In this document: positions 17,750-26,405 of the stretch, piece by piece | Position numbering within the stretch: the first letter of the stretch is position 1 | Layout of the letters: every line of letters begins with the position of its first letter | Assembly: GCA_963841705.1 (NCBI GenBank) | Contig: CAWJDY010000039.1 | Span: forward strand, 28,047-92,046 | Direction: 5' to 3' | Length of the DNA: 64,000 bases | Origin: VAZQ01 sp963841705 | GTDB lineage: Bacteria; Pseudomonadota; Alphaproteobacteria; Rhizobiales; Xanthobacteraceae | Notes under the pieces: generated by a model | What the model was told of the DNA's origin: nothing | Database searches by the model: none | The model's input: only the letters and a program-made list of their open reading frames with translations | Position numbers and translations under genes: made by a program

Positions 17750-17946
17750 AGCCTTAGATCCCACCCCCCGCAAATCCCACCCGCATTGGGAGGGCAGTGG
17801 CTCGCTCCGCGCTCGTGCTCAAGAATCCGAGTGCGGCTAGGCTGTGGCCGGTGTACGACCGATCCTCCCGACCCCTTTCATCGCCAAGCCACAGCGTGGA
17901 CAGTTTTCTCAGCAAGATCGCGATGTGGTGCGTCCTGCGGCGGCAC

Positions 17947-18828
17947 TCACATCAATTCACGCGCGAAGGATGCCCGCTCGACGGCGTGCGGCGGCAGCAC
18001 CAGCCGCTCAAGGAGGCCGATCAGCCCAAAGAGAACCACGCCCAAAACCGTGAGCGCCACGATGCCGGCGAACAGCAGCGCCGTATCCATGTTGCCGTTG
18101 GCGATAAGCAGGAGATAGCCAAGCCCGCCCTCGCCGCCGACGAACTCACCGACGACGGCGCCAACGACGGCCAACGTGATGGAGATTTTCAATCCAGCGA
18201 AGATCGAGGGCAGCGCGTTCGGTAATTGAATCTTGAAGAAAGTGGCAACGGGTCCGAGGCCCATCGACTGCGCGAGATAGACCTTCTCTCGCTCCAGCCC
18301 GGCAAGTCCCATTACGGTGTTGATGACCACGGGAAAAAACGCGATGAGGAACGCGATCAGCACTTTCGGAACAAGACCGAAACCAAACCAGACGAGGAAC
18401 AGCGGCGCGACCGCGACTTTCGGCACGGCCTGCGAGGAAATCAGCAGCGGATAGACAACGCGCTCAAAAGGCCTCCACAGGTAAATGGCGAGCGCCAGCG
18501 GTACGCCGACGGCGACGCTGAGCGCGAAGCCGAGAAGGATTTCCACCGTCGTGCCCAGACTTTGCTTGATCAGCACGGCGGCGTTCACGTGCATCGCCTG
18601 AGCGATCGCGCTGGGCGCCGGCAACAGATAGGGCGGAAACGAGAACAAAAGTGCGGCCATCTGCCAAACGGCGATCAGCACCACCATCATTCCGATCGGA
18701 TAGATAAGCGCCCCTATCCGGTCGCGGCGGGCGCGCTCGCGCCGGCGTTGCTGGGTGGCTGCCCCAACCTGTTCGATGGTTGCGTTGTGCACCCCCGCGA
18801 ACGCGGGCGGATTCGCTGCGTGCGTCAT
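17947..18828 (-). CDS. ABC transporter permease (SsuC/TauC-like)
   Basis: This 293-residue inner-membrane permease has about six spans and the EAA-loop segment AQSMGLGPVATFFKIQLPNALP (~residues 205-225), typical of sulfonate/nitrate/pyrimidine-precursor importers. It is the last gene of a three-gene minus-strand operon following its ATPase (25-bp gap) and binding protein. N-terminal ~40 residues are hydrophilic and probably cytoplasmic. Substrate is not determined by the permease sequence. Confidence 0.88.
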   Translation of the reverse strand: MTHAANPPAFAGVHNATIEQVGAATQQRRRERARRDRIGALIYPIGMMVVLIAVWQMAALLFSFPPYLLPAPSAIAQAMHVNAAVLIKQSLGTTVEILLGFALSVAVGVPLALAIYLWRPFERVVYPLLISSQAVPKVAVAPLFLVWFGFGLVPKVLIAFLIAFFPVVINTVMGLAGLEREKVYLAQSMGLGPVATFFKIQLPNALPSIFAGLKISITLAVVGAVVGEFVGGEGGLGYLLLIANGNMDTALLFAGIVALTVLGVVLFGLIGLLERLVLPPHAVERASFARELM

Positions 18829-18853
18829 TGTCGTGCTCCTCGTCTGTGCCGGC

Positions 18854-19651
18854 TCAGTGCTCCCGCAGCACGCCGCGCGCCAAAAATAGCTCCAGAATCT
18901 GCCGGCTGTAATCGGCGAATTCCGGCGTCTCGCGCATCGCCAGGGTACGCGGCCGCGGCAGCTTGATGTCGATGATGCGGTCGATGCAACCGGGCCGCGG
19001 CGTCATGACGACGACGCGGTCGGACAGAAACACGGCTTCGGCGATGCTGTGGGTGATGAACAGCACCGTCATCCGGCGTTCGCTCACCAGCGCCTGGAGA
19101 TCGAGAACTAGTTGGTCGCGAGTCAGTGCGTCGAGCGCGCCGAACGGCTCGTCCATTAGTAGGTGATCGGGATTGTGAATGAGCGCGCGGCAGATCGAGA
19201 CGCGCTGCCGCATGCCGCCCGACAGTTCGTGCGGAAACTTTAGCTCGAAGCCGCCGAGCCCAACCGTCGCCAGGAGCTTTCGCGCGCGCGCGTCCGACTG
19301 TTTGCGATCGAGCTTGTGGGCTTCTGCTTGCAGCATGACGTTGCCGAGCGCGGTGCGCCAGTCGAGCAGCACCGGATTCTGAAACACAATGCCGATGTCG
19401 GTGCGCGGCCGATCGACGAAGCGGCTGCCGGCCCGCACGCTGCCACTCGATGGCGCGAGCAGGCCGGCGGCGATCATCAACAGCGTGCTCTTGCCGCAGC
19501 CGCTCGGGCCGACGTGGGACAAAAATTCGCCGCGGCGCTGTGTGAGCGAAATATCGTTTAGCGCGCGCACCTCACCGTCGCGCGTCGCGTAAACCTTGGA
19601 CAGATGCTCGAAGCGCAGATACGCCTGATCGACGTCGGTGATTTTGTTCAC
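18854..19651 (-). CDS. ABC transporter ATP-binding protein (SsuB/TauB-like)
   Basis: This 265-residue ATPase has all functional motifs: Walker A GPSGCGKSTLL (~residue 49), Q-loop FQNPVLLDWRT, signature LSGGMRQRVSICRAL (~143) and Walker B LLMDEPFGALD (~165), followed by the His switch FITHSIAEA. It powers import through the adjacent permease. It lies 14 bp downstream of the binding-protein gene, within one operon. Confidence 0.9.
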   Translation of the reverse strand: MNKITDVDQAYLRFEHLSKVYATRDGEVRALNDISLTQRRGEFLSHVGPSGCGKSTLLMIAAGLLAPSSGSVRAGSRFVDRPRTDIGIVFQNPVLLDWRTALGNVMLQAEAHKLDRKQSDARARKLLATVGLGGFELKFPHELSGGMRQRVSICRALIHNPDHLLMDEPFGALDALTRDQLVLDLQALVSERRMTVLFITHSIAEAVFLSDRVVVMTPRPGCIDRIIDIKLPRPRTLAMRETPEFADYSRQILELFLARGVLREH

Positions 19652-19665
19652 GTTCTAGCCGCCGG

Positions 19666-20727
19666 TCAAGCCTCCTGCGGCGGCACGTACTCGGCGCCGG
19701 TCGGCACGAATTCGTTGGTGTAGAGTTGGCTGGTCTCAAGCGGAGTGGTCACGCCGCCATACTCCCTGAGCACTTGGATGGTTGAGGCCCAATCTGCATC
19801 GGAACCCCAGCCCAGGGGCTTGCCCTTGGTGTTGGGGGTCACCCAGAGCTTCCACGAAATTTCGAGCTCACGCTTCGTGATCACCGGATCGACGGTTTCC
19901 TGGTACGTCTTTACGGCGGCCACCGCTTCTTCCGGATGCTGTCGTCCATAGAGGAAGCCCTTGATGGTCGCTGGAACGAACGCGCGAACGAAGTCGGGAT
20001 CGCTCTTGAGCAGGTCCTCATGGACGATGATGCCGTTGCTGACCACGGTGACGCCGTAATCCGCAAACCAGAAGATGCGCACCTCCTTCTTGCCGCGGAT
20101 TTCGAGAGTCGGCACATAGCTCGACACGTAACCTCCGATGGCATCGACTTTACCGGTAATCAGTGCCGGCCCGATACCGGCCGGATCGATGTTGACGATC
20201 TGGACTTTCGTTGCGTCGATACCGGCGCCCTTGGCGAAGGCGGGCCATTGCTGGAATACTGCGCTGCCCGCGCTTATCGCGATGGTTTTGCCGGCGAGAT
20301 CCTTCGGCGTCTTAATTGCGGAATCGGCGAACAACATGATGGCGCACGGGTTACGCCGGAAAATGCTGCCAACGGTCTTGATGCCCATGGCCTTGGAGAC
20401 ACTATTGCCGACGACAAAGCCGTCGGCGAACCCGATCTGGCTCACCTTGCTGGCGATCAACTGGGCGGTGCTGCCCGAGCCCTTCCCAGCGGTGATAGCA
20501 GCATCGAGCCCGGCCTCGCGATAAAAGCCCTTCTCCTGCGCCAGCAGGAAGCCCGCGTTGGGGCCTTGATAAAGCCAATCAAGCGTCAACGACCTTTGCT
20601 TGAGCGGACCCGCGGCACCAGCCCGGAAGGGCGCAAGCGGCAACGCGAGCGCGCCCGCTGCCAATGCGGATTTTTTGAGAAAGCGTCGGCGGGACATCGG
20701 CACGCGCCGAAAAGCATGAGGGCTCAT
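19666..20727 (-). CDS. ABC transporter substrate-binding protein (NMT1/SsuA-like)
   Basis: This 353-residue periplasmic protein starts with a twin-arginine leader (SRRRFLKKSALAAGALAL, residues ~12-29) and then the NMT1/THI5-like pattern TLDWLYQGPNAGFLLAQEKG (~49-68) with GSGSTAQLIASKV. Such proteins bind pyrimidine precursors, sulfonates, nitriles or aromatic acids. The frame offers ATG at 20727 and another at residue 12 close to the Tat motif; the upstream one is used. First gene of the operon that runs down to 17947 and converges with the formamidase gene. Confidence 0.88.
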   Translation of the reverse strand: MSPHAFRRVPMSRRRFLKKSALAAGALALPLAPFRAGAAGPLKQRSLTLDWLYQGPNAGFLLAQEKGFYREAGLDAAITAGKGSGSTAQLIASKVSQIGFADGFVVGNSVSKAMGIKTVGSIFRRNPCAIMLFADSAIKTPKDLAGKTIAISAGSAVFQQWPAFAKGAGIDATKVQIVNIDPAGIGPALITGKVDAIGGYVSSYVPTLEIRGKKEVRIFWFADYGVTVVSNGIIVHEDLLKSDPDFVRAFVPATIKGFLYGRQHPEEAVAAVKTYQETVDPVITKRELEISWKLWVTPNTKGKPLGWGSDADWASTIQVLREYGGVTTPLETSQLYTNEFVPTGAEYVPPQEA

Positions 20728-21683
20728 GACTTTACCTCCAATGATTGTCAGTTCCGGAAAAGCGACAGCATGTCGCCAGAGCTGTTATGCTGCGTCATGT
20801 TTCGGCTCCTACAAAGCAAGGCGTGTGCCAAGTAGTGCGGCAAGGTACGGTGGGGTAGAGGTCATCTATGTCCGTAGGTCCAGCATAGGGGAGCGCTGCA
20901 CGGGCGCTTACACAGGTTCTTTTTGAGCCGGCAAACCCCCGGCCCACAGGGGTGGGTCATCTATGGGAGGGGGTGGTCTTAACAAAGGGGGGTGGGGTGC
21001 CCACCAACAGAGGCCAAACGGAGGGGGGGTCCCTTGAGGCAAGCTAGGGGAGGGGGAGGCCCCGAGAGAGGGGGGACCCCATGTTGCGCCCCATCATCAA
21101 CTTGCTTTCGATTAGTGGGAAAGACCAGTAGAGCGGACGCGCGGGGCTCACTACTGAGGAGTTTTGATTTTGTTCGCTCCCTGAAACAACCGCTTGGCTG
21201 CACCTACTCCGAGCACAATGCATATGATCTGCATCAAGCTGTTTCTCCGCGAGCACGTCACCCGCAGAAGGATACGACCATTGTTATTGAGCGAAGAACT
21301 CGCCAATTCTTCGTCCGCGGCAGCACAATAACCGGAATTGATATCCTCGCTAAAGTCTGAGCCTCATAAATTCTCGGCGCCAGCAAGCAGCATCGCCTGC
21401 ATATCGAAGCCGAGCGCTTTGGCACCTAGCCGAAGATCTTCACGCCTATTCAATGGCCGGCGCCGCCTTTTGCAGATCCACGGCAATCATTGCTGGGGTC
21501 GCCTCGATGCTGGCGCGGCAACGGCAATTGCTGCCTTAAGAAGTTCAGAGACGACTGCGTGGCTGGGCAAAGTCTATAAACTGATCGGACACTCCTTCCA
21601 GACTAAGACAGCTTCCGCCTCGGCTGATCCGGAACTGCAACTCAACACGCCACAGATGTCCGTCCCGCGCCGCACATTGAGCC
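20728..21683. other. Gene-poor stretch with a G-rich tract
   Basis: No supportable gene was found across ~950 bp. Bases ~20935-21080 carry many runs of three to seven G on the plus strand, base composition unlike either neighbour, with potential for G-quadruplex structure. The remainder lacks recognisable protein character on both strands. Confidence 0.5.
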
Positions 21684-21858
21684 ATGGATCTGTTCGTGGT
21701 CCCGAGCGTCAGCTTCAACCTGCTCTACGTTCTCGTCATTGTCCGGCTGGCCCGGCGAGAGCTTGTCTGGATCGACGTGACCGCGCACGCGACAGCGGAA
21801 GCCGACTTGAGGCAGAGAACGCCGCGCTCCGGCACCAGCTGGCCGTGCTCTCTCAACT
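21684..21858 (+). pseudogene. Scrambled IS integrase remnant
   Basis: From ATG 21684 the frame reads MDLFVVPSVSFNLLYVLVIV then RLARRELVWIDVT, matching the catalytic-core segment of a common rhizobial rve-type IS transposase (MDLFVVPTxxFxLLYAFVIV). Directly after, in another frame, comes RLEAENAALRHQLAVLSQL, which in an intact transposase is the N-terminal segment. The two pieces are therefore in inverted order, so this is rearranged insertion-sequence debris, not a gene. The following ~290 bp to 22148 contain nothing recognisable. Confidence 0.6.
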
Positions 21859-22148
21859 GGAATGCGCAGAAAAGAAGCGTGGCGCCCGATCTGCCGGCTG
21901 GCCGAGATCGTAGGTACACGTTTGACACTGATGTGGCCATGCCCTCCGCGCCCCAATCAATGGCCATTGCTTGCCTTGAGCGAGGCCTCCTTCGTGACTG
22001 GAGTCGCGCCCGGCGGTGGATGGTAGCCTTACCGCGATGTAGGCTGACACGCCGCGACTGCACCTATTCGCCCGCTCTGTGTCGAGACCGCCGTCGCATC
22101 CGTAGCATCGCGTGACCGTGACCATCCTTCTGCTGCGAGAATCATACG

Positions 22149-23111
22149 ATGAAAGTCACACTCGATCTCACCAAGCTGTTGGAAGAAGGCAAGATCAGCC
22201 AGGCGGAGTTCGACAAATTCAGCGGGTTGTCGGCGCAAGGCATTGGTCTCCTTGCCTTTAACATCCTGGTGGGCTTCGGCGTCTTGGCGGTCAGCGCGGG
22301 CGTGGTCGCGCTGGTGCCGACGCCGCTGACTGCCGCGGTCGTGGGCGCCATGGTCTTCGCATTTGGGCTCGTCCTCGTGCTCATGCGCGCCGAAGAATGG
22401 AAATTGCTCGGTCAGATCTGCGTGGTCGTTGGCGCGCTGATTTTCGGCGGTGGCATCATCGCGCTCGACGAGGGCTCGCTGCGCGCGTTGGCTTTGGTCA
22501 CGGCAGTATTCGTGGCCGCATCGATTGCCGCCCGCAGCGGGTTATTGATGGTTGCCGCCGTCCTCGCACTCGCGAGCTGTATAGGGGCGAGCACCAGCTA
22601 CTGGCATGCGAGCTACGAGCTGGTGATCACCGAGCCGACGCTCACCATCGTGCTGTTCAGCCTGCTTGCGCTTGGCACCTATTATCTGTCGAAACGACTC
22701 AAATCCGATCATGAGCACCTCGCACTGATGGCGGCACGCACGTCGGTGTTCATGGTCAATTTCGGCTTTTGGGTCGGCTCGCTGTGGGGCGATCGACTGA
22801 TCCTGATCCGGTCGCTTTGGGATGTCTCTGCGCACTCCAGCGCCGACCTCGCTCACGTCTTGATACCGGCCTCGTTATTCGCGGTGGGATGGGCCCTGGC
22901 GTTGCTCTTCACCGGCATGTGGGCAGTGCGAGCGAACCGGCGATGGGCCGTCAATGTCGTTGCTGTGTTTGCTGCCATCGATTTCTATACGCAATGGTTC
23001 GACCGGCTCGGCCCGACGCCGATCTCGTTCCTTCTCGGCGGGTTGTTGATGCTTGCCTTCGCGATCGGCCTCTGGGCATTCAACAGGCGCTCACAAAAGC
23101 TCACGACATAG
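22149..23111 (+). CDS. DUF2157-like multispanning membrane protein
   Basis: This 320-residue protein has a short soluble N-terminus (MKVTLDLTKLLEEGKISQAE, helical, typical of DUF2157 proteins) followed by about nine hydrophobic spans. The Asp in TYYLSKRLKSDHEHL lies in a cytoplasmic loop. Function of the family is unknown. It stands alone between IS debris and a chimeric pseudogene. The ATG is preceded by a weak ribosome site, GAGAATCATACG. Confidence 0.75.
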   Translation: MKVTLDLTKLLEEGKISQAEFDKFSGLSAQGIGLLAFNILVGFGVLAVSAGVVALVPTPLTAAVVGAMVFAFGLVLVLMRAEEWKLLGQICVVVGALIFGGGIIALDEGSLRALALVTAVFVAASIAARSGLLMVAAVLALASCIGASTSYWHASYELVITEPTLTIVLFSLLALGTYYLSKRLKSDHEHLALMAARTSVFMVNFGFWVGSLWGDRLILIRSLWDVSAHSSADLAHVLIPASLFAVGWALALLFTGMWAVRANRRWAVNVVAVFAAIDFYTQWFDRLGPTPISFLLGGLLMLAFAIGLWAFNRRSQKLTT

Positions 23112-23322
23112 AGTTGGGCTTGGGATTCGAGCTCGCCGTCGTGGCCCAGGAGTCCCCGCGGGGCGCCTTCGTAGGTCCTGCGCTCCTGGCAGTAGATTGC
23201 ATCGAGCAGTAGCTTTTTCGGTGGTACTTCGACTGTCGCCTGCCGCACAGCACCAAGACCGAGCAAGAAGCCAATCGGGTACATTCGAACTGGCGGAAGG
23301 CACGGTGTCGCCGAGCGGCCAG

Positions 23323-23991
23323 AATGCTTGCGGCCCGCACCGGCCCGATCCCGTCAACCTCGCGCAGCCGGTCCGGTGTTGCCTCGATGACGTCGAACAC
23401 CTTCTCGCCAAAGGCGCGCACGAGCTTCTTGGCATAGACCGGCCCCACACCCCGGATCATGCCGGATGAGAGGTACTTCTCGATGCCGTCGGCCGAAGTC
23501 GGAGGCGATGTGCCCTTGCCGGGCTTGTCGATCACCGGCTCGCCTGCCTGAGGATAAAGCTCGGGAATGATGTCGTGCCCGGGCTCGCCGCGCACGAGAA
23601 TACGGCCCATCGGACCTGCGGCACCGATGCGCAGGGCAGGATCGCCGCGCTCCACCTTTACCGGTGGAGCGTCGCTGAGGTCGGGCCGGTGGCCCTCGCG
23701 CGTGTGAATAACGAGCAGGCCCGCCTTGCGCGCAGCTGCAAGCACCTCCCGGCACGGCCCCACTGCCGCATTCAGGCGCGATACATCATTGCCCAGCGCC
23801 GCGCCGAACCCCCCAGGCAGCAGAAAATCCCGCTGCATGTCGATGATCACTAGCGCCGCCCGCTCGATATTCACGGCGAGCGGCTCCGGCTCTGCCGCTA
23901 TCGTCCTTAATGCCACGGTCGTATCCCGCTGCTGCAACTGGGTTGCCGATCTCGTTTTGCAAATCGGGATTTGCAAGATCGGGCCAATCGC
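23323..23991 (-). pseudogene. Chimeric pseudogene: duplicated hydrolase N-terminus fused to a RecD2 fragment
   Basis: Reading on the minus strand from ~23976, the first ~155 codons match the cysteine hydrolase at 7765-8445 up to IDKPGKG. The frame then passes without interruption into TSPPTSADGIEKYLSSGMIR and GVGPVYAKKLVRAF...EVDGIGPVRAASI, the tandem helix-hairpin-helix region of a RecD2-type helicase. Homology fades at ~23323 and the frame runs on to 23101 as unrecognised sequence. The hydrolase part lost its catalytic Cys domain, and its ATG codon is ACG. The RecD2 part lacks all helicase motifs. The fusion is in frame but expression or function is unproven and unlikely. Confidence 0.85.
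23512..23991. repeat. 482-bp duplicated segment, copy B (480-481 bp)
   Basis: This is the partner of 8035-8516 in the same orientation, offset 15,477 bp. It carries the same TGCAAATC-GG-GATTTGCA palindrome (23958-23975). The left edge abuts a RecD2-derived sequence and the right edge abuts the 3' end of the PHB depolymerase gene. No insertion-sequence ends or target duplications are visible at the edges. Confidence 0.95.
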
Positions 23992-24006
23992 GTCGTTGCG
24001 CCGGCT

Positions 24007-25224
24007 TCACTCGCTCGCGAGGATGACGTTCTTCACCAGCGGATAGATCTGGTTTGCCCAACGATTGCCGCTGAAGACCCCGTAGTGTCCTACCCCGGCC
24101 TGCATGTGATGTCGCTTGAGGTATGGGCGCAGCCCCGAGCACAATTGGTGCGCCGCGGCGGTCTGCCCTACGGCGCAGATGTCGTCGCGCTCGCCTTCGA
24201 CTGTCAGCAGCATAGTGCGCTTGATGGCGCGGGGCTCGACCTGCTCTCCGCGCCACGTGAGCTGGCCGGTGGCCAATGCGTGCTCCTGAAAGATGCGCTG
24301 CACGGTCTCGAGATAGAACTCCGCGGTCAAGTCGAGCACCGCGAAATATTCGTCGTAGAATGCTTTCGTTGCCTGCGCCTTCTCGTGCTCGCCTCTCGCC
24401 AGCAGATCATAAAGCTCCCGATGCGCTTTCAAGTGGCGCTCGATGTTCATGCTCATGAAAGCGGCAAGCTGCACGAAGCCTGGATAGACGCGGCGGAATG
24501 CACCGGGATACCTCGCCGGCACGGTGGCAATCAGATTGCGTTCGAACCAGGCGATCGGCTTGGAATTGGCGAGCTCGTTGACCTTCGTCGGATTGACGCG
24601 GGTGTCGATCGGGCCCGCCATCAGGATCATGCTGCGGGGTTGGGCGACATTGCCGGCCTGGACCATCAGGGCAACCGCGGCAAGCACTTGAACGCAGGGC
24701 TGGCACACCGCGAGCACGTGGGCGCCCGGCCCGATCGCTTCCAGGAACCGGATCACGTGCTCGATGTATTCGTCGAGGCCGAAACGGCCGTGCATCAGCG
24801 CGACGTCACGTACGTTGTGCCAGTCGGTGATGTAGACGTCATGCTCGGGCAGCATCGTGGCCACGGTGCCGCGCAGGAGAGTGGAGAAGTGCCCGGAAAG
24901 CGGCGCAACCAAAAGGACCCGCGGCTGAGCCGTGTCCATGTCCTTGGCGAAGCGCAGCAGCGTTGCAAAGGGCGTGGCAAGCACCGCGCGTTCGCGCACC
25001 GCCACCTCGCGCGTGCCGATCGTGATCTGGTCGATACCGAAAGCTGGGCGGTCATGGGTGAGGCCCGCTCGAGCAATAAGCTCGTACGCAGCGGTGAGAT
25101 TGCGCATGACGAGATTATCGGCAACGCCCGCGGGCTGCCCGCCGATCGCCTGGAGGGCTGTGCCCGCCCAGGCGCGAACCGGAGTCATGACATCGGAATG
25201 GGCTTGATAGGCGTGATAGAGCAT
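24007..25224 (-). CDS. phaZ: Intracellular poly(3-hydroxybutyrate) depolymerase
   Basis: This 405-residue enzyme degrades stored PHB granules to hydroxybutyrate oligomers. It starts MLYHAYQAHSDVMTPVRAWA, the standard opening of PhaZ1-type proteins, with a strong ribosome site (GAGGGGGGCA). An ATG eight codons upstream is in frame but lies before that site. The lipase-box position reads LAVCQPCVQVLA (~residue 150), with Cys in place of Ser as in intracellular PhaZ1 enzymes. Later Asp (TVEGERDDICAVGQT) and His (GVGHYGVFSG) complete the triad. No leader, so cytosolic. Divergent from the GST gene. Confidence 0.92.
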   Translation of the reverse strand: MLYHAYQAHSDVMTPVRAWAGTALQAIGGQPAGVADNLVMRNLTAAYELIARAGLTHDRPAFGIDQITIGTREVAVRERAVLATPFATLLRFAKDMDTAQPRVLLVAPLSGHFSTLLRGTVATMLPEHDVYITDWHNVRDVALMHGRFGLDEYIEHVIRFLEAIGPGAHVLAVCQPCVQVLAAVALMVQAGNVAQPRSMILMAGPIDTRVNPTKVNELANSKPIAWFERNLIATVPARYPGAFRRVYPGFVQLAAFMSMNIERHLKAHRELYDLLARGEHEKAQATKAFYDEYFAVLDLTAEFYLETVQRIFQEHALATGQLTWRGEQVEPRAIKRTMLLTVEGERDDICAVGQTAAAHQLCSGLRPYLKRHHMQAGVGHYGVFSGNRWANQIYPLVKNVILASE

Positions 25225-25355
25225 TGCCCCCCTCGCTGCAGGCCACAAACGGCCCAGCCTTTCCCGGCAGCCTAAAAAGGCTAGTGCATTTTTTGTTGCA
25301 GTGCGAGATAATTCTCTAGCAGGCGGCCGCCGTTACGGGACCGGAGATAGACTGC

Positions 25356-26006
25356 ATGGCCACGCTCACCATCGCCAGCAAGAACTATGGTTCCTGGTCG
25401 TTGCGCGGTTGGTTGCTTTGCAAAATGGCCGGGCTCGAATTCGAGGAGGAGCAGGCAAAGAGCGACGACCCTTCGACCCGGGCTGAGCTCCTTCTGTTGT
25501 CGCCCTCGTTCCTGGTGCCCTGCCTCACCCACGATGGCGTCAAGGTCTGGGACACGCTCGCCATCGCCGAGTATCTCAACGAGTGGAACCCGGATGCCAA
25601 GCTGCTGCCGGGTGAGCGCGCCGCGCGCGCCAGCTGTCGCGCCGTTTCCGGCGAGATGCATTCCGGCTTCAGCAACATGCGCTCAGCCCTGCCGATGAAT
25701 CTCAAAGCGCACTATCCCGGCTTCAAGGTATGGGCAGGCGCGCAAGCCGATATCGATCGCGTTCTGACAATCTGGCGCGAATGCTTGGCGGCCCCAACGG
25801 GTCCATATCTGTTCGGGGCGCAGCCCTGCATCGCCGACGCCATGTACGCGCCGGTGGTGACGCGCTTCCTCACCTATGATGTGAAGCTCGACAGCCGGGC
25901 CAAGGCCTACTGCGAAGCAATCATGGCGATGCCCTACATGAAAGAGTGGGTTGCGGCTGCCAAGGCGGAGCCCGATGAGCTGGAGGAGCTCGACGTTGAG
26001 TTCTAA
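25356..26006 (+). CDS. Glutathione S-transferase family protein
   Basis: This 216-residue cytosolic protein has the thioredoxin-like N-terminal domain (MATLTIASKNYGSWSLRGWL; Ser in YGSWSLR is the probable thiol-activating residue) with LVPCLTHDGVKVWDTLAIAE as the glutathione-binding cis-Pro/DTLAIAEYL segment, and an all-helical C-terminal domain from ~residue 90. Substrate unknown; detoxification is the family norm. It is divergent from phaZ with 131 bp between starts. Nothing unusual is visible. Confidence 0.9.
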   Translation: MATLTIASKNYGSWSLRGWLLCKMAGLEFEEEQAKSDDPSTRAELLLLSPSFLVPCLTHDGVKVWDTLAIAEYLNEWNPDAKLLPGERAARASCRAVSGEMHSGFSNMRSALPMNLKAHYPGFKVWAGAQADIDRVLTIWRECLAAPTGPYLFGAQPCIADAMYAPVVTRFLTYDVKLDSRAKAYCEAIMAMPYMKEWVAAAKAEPDELEELDVEF

Positions 26007-26081
26007 TCAGCGTCGTTTTTGCCATAGAGCAAGCCATTAGCGGTACTGCGTCACAAACTACGCTGTCATTCCGGGGCGTCA

Positions 26082-26153
26082 GCAAGTCGGTTTCACCGAC
26101 TTGCGTCGCTCCTGGCGCCGCGTGTCGAACGAGGGCGAGGCAATGCCTCGCCC
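26082..26153. repeat. Paired palindromic intergenic repeat
   Basis: Two perfect hairpins occur close together: 26082-26091 with 26095-26104 (arms GCAAGTCGGT, 3-nt loop) and 26133-26142 with 26144-26153 (arms GGGCGAGGCA, 1-nt centre). They are preceded by TCATTCCGGGGCG, a phrase typical of palindromic repeats scattered through Bradyrhizobium-like genomes. A third hairpin (CATGTCGC arms) lies at 26308-26326. These may be REP-like elements. Confidence 0.55.
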
Positions 26154-26168
26154 CTACGGACATCAAGA

Positions 26169-26306
26169 GCGCTTGTAGGGGCGGGTTTCAAACCAATCGG
26201 CAGTGTGCCGACCCCCATCGCGCCGGCCGAGTTTGAGAAGCTTATCGTCGAGGAAACGGAGAAATGGGGAAAGGTGATCCGCGCAGCCAACATCAAGCTG
26301 CAGTAA
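26169..26306 (+). pseudogene. C-terminal scrap of a Bug/TctC-family solute-binding protein
   Basis: The frame ending at TAA 26304-26306 reads GFKPIGSVPTPIAPAEFEKL then IVEETEKWGKVIRAANIKLQ. The ETEKWGKVIRAANIK ending is diagnostic of tripartite-tricarboxylate-transporter binding proteins (~325 residues when intact). Only ~35-45 residues remain, emerging from the palindromic repeat. No start and no transporter partner genes are present. Confidence 0.7.
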
Positions 26307-26405
26307 ACATGTCGCGTAGCGACATGCGGGGCGCATCCCGGATATCGCGGCGCCGCATCGTAGCTTGCGAGCGGCACGACAAGGCGGGGCCGCCGCTCAT
26401 CCGGG

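Noticed and set aside
16463..17773. Minus-strand open frame (436 codons) over the formamidase gene
   Set aside because: Shadow of a high-GC gene; no motifs, and the sense protein is an unmistakable family member.
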